The position numbers and the translations under genes are program-made. The notes under the pieces were generated by a model, which was not told where the DNA came from, ran no database searches, and saw only the letters and a program-made list of their open reading frames with translations. This document shows, piece after piece, positions 1 through 11,293 of a DNA stretch of 64,000 nt. The DNA lies in NCBI RefSeq assembly GCF_000196235.1, contig NC_008541.1:186001-250000 (forward strand), written 5' to 3'. The stretch is from Arthrobacter sp. FB24 (GTDB taxonomy: Bacteria > Actinomycetota > Actinomycetes > Actinomycetales > Micrococcaceae). The stretch's first letter is position 1; the number at the start of each line of letters is the position of its first letter.

Positions 1-345
1 CTCCGCGAGGGATAGCCCGTCCGGACGCTCGCGGCGCGTGCCGTCCAGGGCCACCACATGGGCGCCGGCGTTCGCCACGGCCAGCGCGTGGCGAAGCGTG
101 GGGGTGATAAACACGCCGTCGTGGCCGTCCTTCCAGAGTCCGATGACGGGAACTTCGACGGCGGCGCGGGTGAACTGGACGTCCGCCAGCCCTTGGACAC
201 GGACCGCGGCAGCCCCGCCTATCACCGCTGACGCGGCAATCTGTCCGGTGGTTCGGGGGTCCCGCATGGGCTCCCCGGGATAGGCCTGGCAGGAGACAAC
301 CAGCTGTGAACGGAGAGCGGTAAGGCCCTGTGGCGTGAGGATCAA
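1..345 (-). CDS. nanE: N-acetylmannosamine-6-phosphate 2-epimerase, partial (C-terminus outside window)
   Basis: Converts ManNAc-6-P to GlcNAc-6-P in cytoplasmic sialic-acid catabolism. Translating the minus strand gives the NanE opening LVVSCQAYPGEPMRDP, then GGAAAVRVQG, VPVIGLWK, ITPTL and a VALDGTRRERP segment, all in family order; this is seen directly. The start is taken as TTG at 345-343, which overlaps the nanK stop as TTGA; the SD-like GGGAG lies just upstream. That start places the SCQA motif where NanE proteins normally have it. Only about 115 residues are inside the window. It is the last visible gene of the sialic-acid operon and is probably translationally coupled to nanK. Confidence 0.87.
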   Translation of the reverse strand, partial: MILTPQGLTALRSQLVVSCQAYPGEPMRDPRTTGQIAASAVIGGAAAVRVQGLADVQFTRAAVEVPVIGLWKDGHDGVFITPTLRHALAVANAGAHVVALDGTRRERPDGLSLAE

Positions 346-1316
346 AGTGTCTCCCGGAGGTCTTCTACGGAGCTGGGCGGGTTGAGGACAAGGCTGGCGG
401 CGCCGATCACGGCAGCAGTGTTGCCCAGGGCGGCCGGGCGGACAGGCATCCCCGCGAGCGGAGCCAGCAATTCAGCCCGAAGGGCTGCCTCCATCGGCTT
501 CCACCATAGTTCGCCGGCGTCGGCCAGGCCGCCGGTCACTACCAGGAGTTCAGGATCCAGAACATTGGCGAGGCCTCCCACCGCCTGCCCGGCAGCGGTG
601 GCGGCGTCCCTGACCGCCGTCGCGGCGGCAGCATCGCCGTCGTGCGCCAACCCGAAAACCGCTCGGGTGTCCGGGACCTCGGGGGACCCGCCGAGGCGCA
701 CGTAGGCCTCGCGGATCGCCGGCCCGGACGCAATCGCTTCAACATGGCCGGCCCTTCCGCAGACGCACGGCAGGGCCCTGCCGCGGCTGTACGCGAAGGG
801 GGACGCTATGTGGCCCAGGTGACCAGCCACGTAGCGGTGACCCAGGACGGGAGTACCCGCCAGGACTAAGCTGCCGCCGACCCCTGTGCCGAAGGCCACC
901 AGCAGCGAACTTGAGGTTCCGGCGGCAGCCCCGGTCCATGCCTCGCCGAGCGCATGCGCGTGGACATCATTAACGGCACGCACCGACTCCGGGGCGAGGC
1001 CGAGCCGTCCGGCGAGCCCCGCCGCCAGCTCAGTCCCGGCCCAGTCCAGGATGGCATCCGTTGCTGACACCACCACACCTCGCCCGGCATCAATGACGCC
1101 GGCCGAGCCGACGCCCACTCCGACAATCCCAAGGTTATTTGCCCTGGCCCGGGAAGTGAGCTCGTAAACCAGCGCCGCTGTCGCGTTCAGGATCGCTTCG
1201 CCGCCGTCGCGGTTCAGCGTCGGAATGGTCGCCGAAAACAGCACCTCCCCGGCCCCCGAAACAACCCCGGCAGCAGTCTTGGTGCCACCCAGGTCAACGC
1301 CGATTGCGTGAATCAT
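342..1316 (-). CDS. nanK: ROK-family kinase, probable N-acetylmannosamine kinase
   Basis: Probably phosphorylates ManNAc with ATP, between the NanA and NanE steps. The 324-residue protein has the ROK phosphate-binding motif near residues 6-19 (GVDLGGTKTAAG), the catalytic-base region around Asp117 (VNDVHAHALGEA) and the AFGTGVGG loop at 141-148. Two ROK landmarks are altered: the usual GExGH reads GHLGH at 165-169, and the zinc motif CxCGxxGCxE reads CVCGRAGHVE at 184-193, with His for the third Cys. The ManNAc assignment rests mainly on its place between nanE and a nanA-like gene; a glucokinase-like specificity cannot be excluded from sequence. Confidence 0.8.
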   Translation of the reverse strand: MIHAIGVDLGGTKTAAGVVSGAGEVLFSATIPTLNRDGGEAILNATAALVYELTSRARANNLGIVGVGVGSAGVIDAGRGVVVSATDAILDWAGTELAAGLAGRLGLAPESVRAVNDVHAHALGEAWTGAAAGTSSSLLVAFGTGVGGSLVLAGTPVLGHRYVAGHLGHIASPFAYSRGRALPCVCGRAGHVEAIASGPAIREAYVRLGGSPEVPDTRAVFGLAHDGDAAAATAVRDAATAAGQAVGGLANVLDPELLVVTGGLADAGELWWKPMEAALRAELLAPLAGMPVRPAALGNTAAVIGAASLVLNPPSSVEDLRETL

Positions 1317-1384
1317 CTTTTTCCTAACAAGGGATCTCGACCGCCTCGACCACGTGGTCCGAACCCCGATTGCCGGGGCTGGAC

Positions 1385-2314
1385 CTAGACCAGGCCGTTG
1401 CGCTCGAGAATAGTGCGGATCGCGGCGGCTTCGTCGTCGTTCAGGGACAGCATGGGCTGGCTCATGGTGTTGGATTCAATGACACCCATGAGCTGCAGGG
1501 CGGTCTTGAAGGCGCCCAGGCCGGCGGCTCCGCCGGAAACCCGGCCGTTGGGGGCGTAAACGATTTCGAAGAGGTCGGCCAGGCGGTCCTGTTCGCGGGC
1601 GGCGGTGGCCCAGTCGCCGGCCTGGGCGGCGTCGAACAGACGGCGGTAACCGGCGGGGTCAACGTTGCCGAGGCCCGGGACCACGCCCTGGGCGCCGCCG
1701 AGGAGGGCGCCGTCCACTACGACTTCGTGGCCGGTGAAGATGTCGAAGTCCGGGATGTCCTTGGCCTCCAGGAGCAGCTGGCGGAACGAGACGTCGTCGC
1801 CGGAGGAGTCCTTGACGCCGGCGATCACCCCGTCGCGGCCCAGGCGGACCAGCAGGTCCGTGGGCAGCTTGAAGTGGGTGCGGACCGGAACGTCGTAGGC
1901 GAAGATCGGCTTGTCGACGGCGGCGTGGATGCTGCGAAAGTGCGTTTCGGTTTCCGCGGCGTTGCCGATGGCGTAGTACATGGACGTGACCACGATCGCG
2001 TCGGCGCCGAGGCCGATGACTTTCTTGGCCTCTTCGATGACGCGGTTGGTCGTCTGCTCGTTGGCGCCCACGATCAGGGGTACTGCGCGAGCACCAACAG
2101 ACGCGTTCGCGTCGGCGATGGTGGAGACCACCAGTTCACGCTCCGCGTTGGTCATGTAGGGGACTTCACCGGAGGACCCGAGGACGAAAAGGCCGGACAC
2201 GCCGCCATCTATCAGGTGCCTGGTGACGTTCTTCAGCGACGAGGTGTCGATGCTGCCGTCGGCGTGGCGGGGGGTGATGACCGGGGGGATGACGCCCTGG
2301 AACTGAGTGGACAC
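1385..2314 (-). CDS. nanA: N-acetylneuraminate lyase-like protein (DHDPS/NAL family)
   Basis: Class I aldolase of the dihydrodipicolinate synthase/N-acetylneuraminate lyase family, 309 residues. In this context it should split sialic acid into ManNAc and pyruvate. The substrate loop reads GSSGE (47-50; family GxTGE), Tyr140 lies in FAYDVPVRT, and the Schiff-base lysine is Lys168 in GVKDSSGDD. The start is GTG at 2314 behind CGGAGAA. Related family members act on other 2-keto-3-deoxy acids, so the lyase call depends on the neighbouring nanE, nanK and sialidase. A gap of about 70 bp separates it from nanK; all run in one direction. Confidence 0.78.
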   Translation of the reverse strand: MSTQFQGVIPPVITPRHADGSIDTSSLKNVTRHLIDGGVSGLFVLGSSGEVPYMTNAERELVVSTIADANASVGARAVPLIVGANEQTTNRVIEEAKKVIGLGADAIVVTSMYYAIGNAAETETHFRSIHAAVDKPIFAYDVPVRTHFKLPTDLLVRLGRDGVIAGVKDSSGDDVSFRQLLLEAKDIPDFDIFTGHEVVVDGALLGGAQGVVPGLGNVDPAGYRRLFDAAQAGDWATAAREQDRLADLFEIVYAPNGRVSGGAAGLGAFKTALQLMGVIESNTMSQPMLSLNDDEAAAIRTILERNGLV

Positions 2315-2351
2315 AGAATTCTCCGTTGTTTGGAACTGATGAAGGGAAAAG

Positions 2352-3154
2352 CTAGATGTGGAGCAGGCTGGGCGCGGCGCCCAGCAGCTTCTTGGTGTAA
2401 TCGTTGCCCGGGTTGTCGAAGACCTGTGCGGCTGTGCCTTGTTCGACGATCTTGCCGAAGTACATGACGCAGATGCGGTCCGAGACGTAGCGGACGGTCT
2501 GGATGTCGTGCGAAATGAACACCATGCCGAGGTTCAGGCGGGTCTTCAGGTCGGACAGCAGGTTCAGCACCTGGGCGCGGACGGAGACGTCGAGGGCCGA
2601 CGTCGGCTCGTCCGCGACGATGATGTCCGGATCCAGCGCCAGGGCGCGGGCGATCGCCACACGCTGGCGCTGGCCGCCGGACACCTGCGACGGCGTGACC
2701 TCGGCCGCTGATTGCGGCAGTCCTACCAGCGCCAGGAGTTCCTTGACCTTGGCAGCACGGGTGGTCCCGGTGCCTATGCCGTGGATCTGCAGGGGGTCGG
2801 TCAGGATGTCCTGGATGGTCATGCGCGGGTTCAGGGCAGTTGCCGGGTCCTGGAAGACCACGGAGACGGAGCGGCCGAATTCCTTGCGCATGGCTGCGTT
2901 GCGCTTGATGGCGGGCTTGCCATGGAAGAGGACCTGGCCCGACGTCGGCTGCTGGAGCCCCACGAGTACCGAAGCCAGCGTTGATTTGCCGCAGCCGGAC
3001 TCACCCACGATGCCGACGGTTTCGCCTCGGCTGATGGTGAAGTCCACGCCGTCGACTGCCTTGACGATGTTCGGCCGGAACAGCCCGCCGGTGCGCGCAC
3101 GGTGGTAGACCTTCAGGTCCTTGAGTTCGATGACCGGCTTGCCGGTTGATTCAC

Positions 3155-3158
<4 letters not shown>
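2352..3158 (-). CDS. Peptide-type ABC transporter ATP-binding protein (DppF/OppF-like, SatD-like position)
   Basis: Cytoplasmic ATPase of the importer encoded upstream, 268 residues. Walker A is at 52-60 (GESGCGKST), followed by the Q-loop VFQDPATALNP, the signature VSGGQRQR, Walker B IIVADEPTSALD and the switch His in FISHDI. The C-terminal stretch matches the oligopeptide-type ATPase ending. It overlaps the fused permease-ATPase gene by 4 bp (ATGA), so the two are probably translated together. The likely substrate is sialic acid or a small sialoside, inferred only from the locus. Confidence 0.9.
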
Positions 3159-5278
<2,120 letters not shown>

Positions 5279-5281
5279 GGG

Positions 5282-6238
5282 TCAGACCGTCCTGATTCGG
5301 GGGTTGATGAGCAGGTAGAGAAGGTCGACGGCGATGTTCACCAGGACAAAGGTGACCGAGATGGTCAGCACTACGCCCTGCACCAGGTTGACGTCGAGGT
5401 TGGTGATGCCGTTGAGGATCAGCTGGCCCATGCCGGGAAGGGCAAAGATCATTTCGATCACGACGGCGCCGCCCAGCAGGTAGCCGATCCGGAGTCCCAG
5501 CACGGTCACCGGGGTGACCAGGGCGTTCCGCAGCACGTTCCGGGACACTACTTCGCGGTAGGGGACGCCGTTGCCGATGGCTGTGCGGACGTAGTCCCGG
5601 TCCAGTTCCTCCACCATGGAGGTGCGGACCACGCGGATGAGGGACGCCGAGACCGGAATACCGAGGGCGAGGGCCGGCAGGGCCATCGAGTTGAGCCAGC
5701 CGCCAAAACCGGATTCCGGCGTCGCGATGCCGCCCGAAGGGAACATCGGGCTGGAGCCGAGGGCGAACCACTGGATCAGCAGGATGCCCAGCCAGAACGA
5801 CGGCGTGGCGACCGCCGCGATTGAGAACACCCGCACCAGCTGGTCCTGCCACTTGTCCCGGTAGAGAGCCCCGACGATTCCGAAGGCCAGCGACAGTGCA
5901 ACGGCGATCAGCACGCCAAGCAGCGTCAACTGGAGGGTCAGCGGGAAGGCCGAACCGATCATGGTGGCCACAGACTTCGCCGGGGGAGTGGTGACTCCCA
6001 GGTCAAAGCGGAGCAGTTTGGCGAGGAAGCCCAGGTACTGCAGGAACAACGGGTCGTTCAGGCCGTTGTCCTGCCGGTACTGTTCCTTGGCTTCCTCGCT
6101 GGCGCCCTCACCGAGGGCACTGCTGGCTTGGTCGCCGGGTGCGGCCTGCAGGACCAGGAACACCAGCAAGGTGATGCCCAAAATCATCAGGGGCAATGCT
6201 GCGAGCCTTCGGCCGAGCAGACGCAATATCGTGACCAA
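5282..6238 (-). CDS. Peptide-type ABC transporter permease (DppB-like)
   Basis: Integral membrane subunit of the importer, 318 residues, with an N-terminal membrane segment (LMILGITLLVFLVLQ), the family LFDLGVT-like segment near residue 75 and the cytoplasmic coupling loop around TAIGNGVPYREV. The best start is TTG at 6238, with GGAG six bases upstream; no in-frame ATG fits the family N-terminus better. The stop lies 3 bp before the fused permease-ATPase gene. It pairs with the permease half of that fusion to form the membrane channel. Confidence 0.9.
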   Translation of the reverse strand: MVTILRLLGRRLAALPLMILGITLLVFLVLQAAPGDQASSALGEGASEEAKEQYRQDNGLNDPLFLQYLGFLAKLLRFDLGVTTPPAKSVATMIGSAFPLTLQLTLLGVLIAVALSLAFGIVGALYRDKWQDQLVRVFSIAAVATPSFWLGILLIQWFALGSSPMFPSGGIATPESGFGGWLNSMALPALALGIPVSASLIRVVRTSMVEELDRDYVRTAIGNGVPYREVVSRNVLRNALVTPVTVLGLRIGYLLGGAVVIEMIFALPGMGQLILNGITNLDVNLVQGVVLTISVTFVLVNIAVDLLYLLINPRIRTV

Positions 6239-6271
6239 TGTATTCTCCGGTTGATCTGGTGTGGCTTTGGC

Positions 6272-7915
6272 CTAGGCCGTGCGGCCGACGCCGACGAAGG
6301 AGACGCCGGTGGTGGGCAGCGGCTTGAAGCCGCTGAGTTTGGTGGAATCCCACGCGCTGGGGAGCTGGCGGTGGAAGATCGGGTACAGCGGCACTTCCTC
6401 GGAAACCAGGTCGACGATTTCGCCGGTCAGCTTCTTGGCTTCGTCCCCGGCGGACTGGCCGGCTTTGGCCATGAGGTCCACGAGCTGTGCGCGCTCAGGG
6501 GTGGCGGCCCAGTTGGCGCGGCCCTTCATCCAGGTGTCCCCGGCGTAGAACCAGCTCAGCAGCAGATCGGCGTCGTTTCCGAAGACCGAGGGGTCGCCCG
6601 GAGCCGCAACCACGCTGTAGTCGCCCTTGCCCACGCGGTCCGCGTACAAGGCACCGGACTGCAGGTTCTTGAGTGTGACCTTCACCCCGGGGATCTTGTT
6701 CCAGGATTCGAGCATCAGCGGGGCGACATCCTTGACCCAGGCGGTGTCCGTTGTCAGCAGTTCGAACTCCAGGCTGGTGACCCCGGCTTCCTTGAGCAGG
6801 TCCGCGGCCTTGTTGGCGTCGTAGGAGTAGACGTTCTTCGCCTTGACGTAGTCCGGGTGCCCCTCCTGGAAGTAGGAACTGGCTGCCTTGGCGTTGCCGA
6901 ACAGGGCCTTCTTGATGATGGAGTCCTTGTCCAGGCCGTAGTGCAGGGCCTGGCGGACGCGCTTGTCGCTGAACGGTCCCTTGGTGCAGTTGAACATCAG
7001 GAACAGCATGCCGAAGGACTGGACGGATTCCACGGCGGCCTTGGTCTTGAGGCCGTCCACGTCCAGGTAGGGGACGTCCTCGATTGCCTGCACGCGGCCG
7101 GACTGCATGGCGGTGACGCGCGCTGCGGCGTCGGAGAGCAGCAGCCAGGTCATGCCCTTTGCGAGGGCCGGCATGGGGCCGTTGTAGTCAGGGTTGGCTT
7201 CGAAAACGATCTTGTCGTCCTTGACTGCCGAGATGAGTTTGTACGGGCCGGTGCCCACCGGCTTGGCATCGAAGGCCTTGAGCTGTTCCGAGCCCAGCGG
7301 GAAGTTGGCCAGGGCCTTGGGGACAACCTTGACCACGGAAATCCGCGGGCCGAAGCCCGGGAAAGCGTATTTGAGGGTGAACTCGGCCGTGGCCGCATCA
7401 ACGGCCTTGACTTCCTTGATGAAGGGGATGAATTGCGAGAACAGCGACTTGTTTGCCGGATCCATCACACGGGTGAACGAGAAGACAACGTCGTCTGCCG
7501 TGACCGGAGTGCCGTCGTGGAACTTGGCGCCTTGGCGGAGGGACACCTGGTAGGTGGTGGGGCTGACCATCTTGGGGTCCGCGGCAGCCAGGGCGTTGTA
7601 CGGCTCGCGGGTGGCCGGGTGCAGTTCGATGAGGCCTTCGTAGACGTGCAGATTGGCGGCCAGGGGTGTGGCGCCGGAGGAGGACAGCGGATCAAACCCG
7701 GTGGACAGGGCGTAGGAGATGCCGGCCTCGATGATGAGGTCCTTGTTGATCGGCGCCGTTGAACCGGAAGCGCCTGCCGTGGTGGCAGCAGGGCCCCCGC
7801 AGGCCGCCAGTGAGCTGGCGAAAGCAGCCGCGATGCCCGCCGCACCACTCAATTTCAGGAAACTCCGGCGGCTGGCGGAGTTGACCAGCGGACGGTTCTT
7901 GATCGTCTTATCCAT
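6272..7915 (-). CDS. Extracellular solute-binding protein, family 5 (Tat-type lipoprotein)
   Basis: Substrate receptor of the importer, 547 residues. The N-terminus carries a twin-arginine motif RRSFLK at 16-21, a hydrophobic stretch and a lipobox ending at Cys39 (SLAAC), so it is probably exported folded and lipid-anchored. The body is SBP_bac_5-like, with [21 protein letters not shown] as the family signature. ATG at 7915, preceded by GTGAGG, is preferred over GTG at 7927. It is first of the four transport genes and is divergent from the sialidase across a 21-bp inverted repeat. Family 5 receptors bind peptides, sugars and, in Sat systems, sialic acid; the ligand is inferred. Confidence 0.88.
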   Translation of the reverse strand: MDKTIKNRPLVNSASRRSFLKLSGAAGIAAAFASSLAACGGPAATTAGASGSTAPINKDLIIEAGISYALSTGFDPLSSSGATPLAANLHVYEGLIELHPATREPYNALAAADPKMVSPTTYQVSLRQGAKFHDGTPVTADDVVFSFTRVMDPANKSLFSQFIPFIKEVKAVDAATAEFTLKYAFPGFGPRISVVKVVPKALANFPLGSEQLKAFDAKPVGTGPYKLISAVKDDKIVFEANPDYNGPMPALAKGMTWLLLSDAAARVTAMQSGRVQAIEDVPYLDVDGLKTKAAVESVQSFGMLFLMFNCTKGPFSDKRVRQALHYGLDKDSIIKKALFGNAKAASSYFQEGHPDYVKAKNVYSYDANKAADLLKEAGVTSLEFELLTTDTAWVKDVAPLMLESWNKIPGVKVTLKNLQSGALYADRVGKGDYSVVAAPGDPSVFGNDADLLLSWFYAGDTWMKGRANWAATPERAQLVDLMAKAGQSAGDEAKKLTGEIVDLVSEEVPLYPIFHRQLPSAWDSTKLSGFKPLPTTGVSFVGVGRTA

Positions 7916-7941
7916 GAGATGCCTCACCGTTCAGAATAGTT

Positions 7942-7962
7942 ATCGGATGTAGGACGTCCGAT
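7942..7962. promoter_or_regulatory. 21-bp inverted repeat, candidate operator of the sialic-acid locus
   Basis: The arms ATCGGATGT and ACGTCCGAT flank AGG; 8 of 9 positions pair, and GGACGTCC is itself palindromic. It lies 27 bp before the binding-protein start and 95 bp before the sialidase start, where one repressor could control both directions. A GntR-type NanR is the usual regulator of such loci, but no regulator gene is visible here, so the protein is unknown. Confidence 0.5.
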
Positions 7963-8056
7963 GCTCGTAGGAAAAACTGTAAGGGTGGTCACATGCTTCC
8001 GTCAAGTGTGAGCGGGGTCGCTTTGACTTGGGTTACCGGGCATTTACTCTGGAGAT

Positions 8057-9826
8057 ATGACATCCCACCTCTTTTCTTCAGCCGATGGCATTCCAATGGC
8101 GCGTCCCGCCACGGAACACGTACTGGCTGAACGCGGCAGGGGCGGCTACCGGCAGTACAGGATTCCCGCGATGGCTGTGACGGCCCGCGGCACCCTGCTC
8201 GCCGCCTATGACGGACGACCCAACCTTGATGATCTTCCCAGCCCGATAGATCTTCTGCTACGGCGCAGCGGGGACAGCGGCCGGTCCTGGCAGGCCCAGC
8301 AGGTGGTGCGCACCGGCGTCGGGCTTGAAGGGTACGGGGATCCAAGCCTGCTGGTGGACGCCGAAACGGGCCGGATCTTCATGTTCCACGCGGCCGGCAC
8401 TCGCGCAGGCTTCTTTGAAGCCGCCGAAGGAGCGGGGAACGACGGCGACGTCCAGCACTGCGACGTCAGCTACTCCGACGACGACGGGCTGACCTGGCGG
8501 CACCGCCGACTCACGGACCAGCTCAAGCTCGCTGCCGGCCGGGGCCGCGGAATTACCGGAATCTTCGCCGCGGCGGGGCAGGGCATCCAAATCCATGCCG
8601 GGCCGTTCTCCGGGAGGCTCGTCCAGCAGTATGTGGTCCTGGTGCAGGGGAACATTTTGGCGGCGTCCGCCTACAGCGACGACCACGGCGAAACCTGGAC
8701 GCTGGGGGAGTTCATCGGCCCTTCGACGGCGGGTGGGGAAGCAGGCGCGCCGACAGCTGGCGAGGCGGCACCCAACGAGAACAAGGTCGCCTGCCTCAAC
8801 GACGGCAGGCTCCTGCTCCACAGCCGCGCCACTCCACGCCGGCTATCAGCGCTCTCCGGCGACGGCGGGCACAGCTGGAGTCCGCTGACCGCCATTGCGG
8901 ACCTTCCCGATCCCAGCGACAACGGCTCGGTGACCCGATTTGACGGTCTGCCGCTTCCGCTAGGCCACGCCACCGCAGAAACGGACGCGTGGGTGCTGGC
9001 AACCAACAACCACGACACCGCGTTGCGCCGCAACACCGTGCTCAGCCTCTCCCGGGACAACGGGGCCAGCTGGCCGGCGAAGCTCGTCATTTGCCCGGGC
9101 AGCTCGGCGTATTCAACGGCGGCCAGGCTGCCCGACGGGAACATCGGAGTCCTCTACGAGCGCCAGGGCTACCGGGAAATTGTGTTCTGCTCCATTCCGC
9201 CGGCCCAGCTCACGGATGCCGCCGCACTCCGTCAGGGCAACCGCCGTGACGCCCGCCAGGACTCTGCTCGGCCAGACCAGCCTTCCGGAAGGGCTTCCGG
9301 CCCCCCGGCATCGGGGATGGTATTCGATATGGAACTGCGCTCCATCACGCCCGGCCGTCCCGAGGTGTGGCAGAACGCCGGCGAATTCCACGTGCTGGCC
9401 GCCGATGCGGGGCAGTGGGACGTCCACACGTGGAAGGAGATCGGCCAGGGGTACTCGCCGGAGTCAGCCCAAGTGGTCGGAACGCGCGAGGCGCAGGACC
9501 TGAACTACGGGCCGGTCTCCACCGGCTACAAGGCGGGGGACATCCTTGCCTTCACCGGGCGCGCACGCAACAGCGGCCCGGAGGTGTTGGCCGGCGTGCG
9601 GCTGACTGGTCCGGGGGCGGAAGAGTTCGGCCCGGCAGACCTGCAGCCCGGCGAGGAATCGCTGTACTTCACCCCTGTCTGCACCGTGACGGCGCAGGAT
9701 GTGGGGCGCGGTTCGCTGGACGTCAGGTACGGGGTGGAGTGGACGGCGGCCGGCGTGAACGGGCGGCTGGAGCGCCGGTTCACGTTCAACATGGCAGACG
9801 GCAGCGTGGACATTGGCCCGGTGTAA
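8057..9826 (+). CDS. Exo-alpha-sialidase (GH33-like), no visible signal peptide
   Basis: Removes terminal sialic acid from glycans. The 589-residue protein has the sialidase RIP motif at 35-37 and five Asp boxes (71-78, 140-147, 207-214, 267-274 and 332-339). It also has NENKV with Glu241 as candidate acid partner, Arg325 in the RRNT segment, and Tyr352 in AYSTAARLPDGNIGVLYE as candidate nucleophile. Residues about 420-589 form a beta-rich, Ig-like C-terminal domain. The N-terminus (MTSHLFSSADGIPMARP) has no hydrophobic stretch, so secretion by Sec or Tat is not supported. CTGGAG sits just upstream of the ATG. It is transcribed away from the transport and catabolic genes. Confidence 0.9.
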   Translation: MTSHLFSSADGIPMARPATEHVLAERGRGGYRQYRIPAMAVTARGTLLAAYDGRPNLDDLPSPIDLLLRRSGDSGRSWQAQQVVRTGVGLEGYGDPSLLVDAETGRIFMFHAAGTRAGFFEAAEGAGNDGDVQHCDVSYSDDDGLTWRHRRLTDQLKLAAGRGRGITGIFAAAGQGIQIHAGPFSGRLVQQYVVLVQGNILAASAYSDDHGETWTLGEFIGPSTAGGEAGAPTAGEAAPNENKVACLNDGRLLLHSRATPRRLSALSGDGGHSWSPLTAIADLPDPSDNGSVTRFDGLPLPLGHATAETDAWVLATNNHDTALRRNTVLSLSRDNGASWPAKLVICPGSSAYSTAARLPDGNIGVLYERQGYREIVFCSIPPAQLTDAAALRQGNRRDARQDSARPDQPSGRASGPPASGMVFDMELRSITPGRPEVWQNAGEFHVLAADAGQWDVHTWKEIGQGYSPESAQVVGTREAQDLNYGPVSTGYKAGDILAFTGRARNSGPEVLAGVRLTGPGAEEFGPADLQPGEESLYFTPVCTVTAQDVGRGSLDVRYGVEWTAAGVNGRLERRFTFNMADGSVDIGPV

Positions 9827-9856
9827 ACCAAGCCGCGAGCTGGCGCTCGGCGACGT

Positions 9857-10933
9857 CTAGAGGAAACGGTCCAGCAGGCTCGCCTCGGCCATCCTGCTTA
9901 GTCCCTCCCGGACCGTGCGGGCGCGCTGGTCGCCGATGCCGTCCACGGTCATGAGGTCATCGATGGTGGCTGCCATCAGGTACTGAAGGCCGCCGAAGTG
10001 GTCAACGAGCCTGTCCGCCACGGCCTTGGGTACCGCCTTCAGGCCCGACAGGAGGCGGTATCCGCGCGGCTGCACGACGGCATCGAGGGTCTCAACGCCG
10101 CCCGCGAAGCCGATAATGCCGGCGATCCTGCTCAGGTCGATCAGCTCGGTGGGGCCGAGGCTCAGCAGGGCGCTGACGGCCCCGTCTATGTCCTCCGGCG
10201 ACGCGTTGGGTCCGGCGTAATCGCGGATGATCACATCGCTGCCGGGTCCCCGGCCCACTGTGAGTTCATCCAGCTGCAGCGAAAGCAGCCGTCCGTCCTC
10301 GCCGAGCTCAAGGACGTACTGGGAGATTTCCTCGGAGATCCGGCGCACCATTTCCTGGCGCTGCAGCGTCACCGCGACGTCCCGGACTGTCACCATGGCC
10401 TCGATTTCCAGCGCTGACAGGGAACTCGTGACCTGGTCCAGGCGGGAACGGTAGCGTTCCAGGGTGGCCAGCGCCTGGTTGGCGCGGGCAAGGACCTTCT
10501 CGGAGCCTTCCAGGACGTGCCGCAGGCCGTTCACGTAGAGGGCGATGATCTGCATGGACTGGCTGACGGAGATCACCGGGACGCCGGTCTGGATGGCGAC
10601 GCGTTCGGCCGTGCGGTGCCTGGTGCCGGACTCCTGGGTCTCGATGCTCGAGTCCGGAACCAGCTGCACAGCGGCCCGGAGGATGTTGCCGGCGTCCTTG
10701 TCGCAGATGATGGCGCCGTCCATTTTGGCGAGTTCGCGAAGCCTGGTGGGGGAGAAGTCGATCCCGATATCGAATCCGCCGGAACAGATGGATTCAATGG
10801 TGCGGTCCGAGCCCAGAACGATCAACGCGCCGGTGCGCCCGCGGAGGATGCGTTCCAGGCCATCGCGCAGAGCGGTGCCTGGAGCCACTCTGCCCAGAGT
10901 CGCCTTAAGCGAATCTTCAGGGCTCCGAGCCAT
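9857..10933 (-). CDS. disA: DNA integrity scanning protein DisA, diadenylate cyclase
   Basis: Makes c-di-AMP from two ATP while scanning DNA for branched structures. Numbered from ATG 10933, the DAC domain shows the DGA motif at 72-74 and GTRHRTAER at 103-111, both catalytic signatures. A helical middle region follows, then a C-terminal helix-hairpin-helix segment (MTVDGIGDQRARTVREGL). The 358-residue length is normal. A longer reading from TTG 10948 exists, but GAAGGGA fits the ATG at 10933. In many actinobacteria disA neighbours radA; here radA is about 12 kb away. Confidence 0.95.
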   Translation of the reverse strand: MARSPEDSLKATLGRVAPGTALRDGLERILRGRTGALIVLGSDRTIESICSGGFDIGIDFSPTRLRELAKMDGAIICDKDAGNILRAAVQLVPDSSIETQESGTRHRTAERVAIQTGVPVISVSQSMQIIALYVNGLRHVLEGSEKVLARANQALATLERYRSRLDQVTSSLSALEIEAMVTVRDVAVTLQRQEMVRRISEEISQYVLELGEDGRLLSLQLDELTVGRGPGSDVIIRDYAGPNASPEDIDGAVSALLSLGPTELIDLSRIAGIIGFAGGVETLDAVVQPRGYRLLSGLKAVPKAVADRLVDHFGGLQYLMAATIDDLMTVDGIGDQRARTVREGLSRMAEASLLDRFL

Positions 10934-11293
10934 AGGTTTTCCCTTCAAAGGTGCAAGCCGCTGCCTGCAAGTATGCCGGTTTTACGATTCCGCCGGCAGG
11001 ATCAAAAGTACTCATTTCCCCACTGGCTCCATACTAGGGGCAAAGAAGCGCATTAACCGCACGGACAAGCCTCAAAGTGGCCCGTTTGGACTGGTGCTGC
11101 CGGCGCTCCGGAAGGCCCCTGGCGACGGCGGCGGGAGACGGCAGTTGGGGCGTCCACCGGCGGCTCCTGCCGCCCTGCGATAAACTGGAAACCTTGGCTG
11201 CACAGTTCACGCCTGCCGGCCCCCGCGTTAAAATCGCGTTCACCTCACGTTCGCATCCCTTACCAGCCCCCATGTCGCAGCGAAAGTAGCACC
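10934..11293. other. Intergenic region between disA and prfC with a candidate prfC promoter
   Basis: No convincing gene is present in these 360 bp; short open frames lack coding character or a ribosome-binding site. A plausible sigma-70-type promoter for prfC is TTCACG (11206-11211), 17 bp, then TAAAAT (11229-11234), which would start RNA about 50 nt before the GTG. The disA promoter must also lie here, but no clear box was recognised. Confidence 0.4.

Noticed and set aside
1370..2467. Long open frame opposite the nanA-like gene (365 codons)
   Set aside because: It is a high-GC antisense shadow: Gly/Asp/Val-rich with no family motif, while the opposite strand encodes a clear DHDPS-family enzyme with catalytic Lys and Tyr.
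6128..7762. 544-codon frame opposite the solute-binding protein gene
   Set aside because: Composition is typical of antisense to GC-rich coding DNA; the binding protein with Tat motif and lipobox is the real gene.
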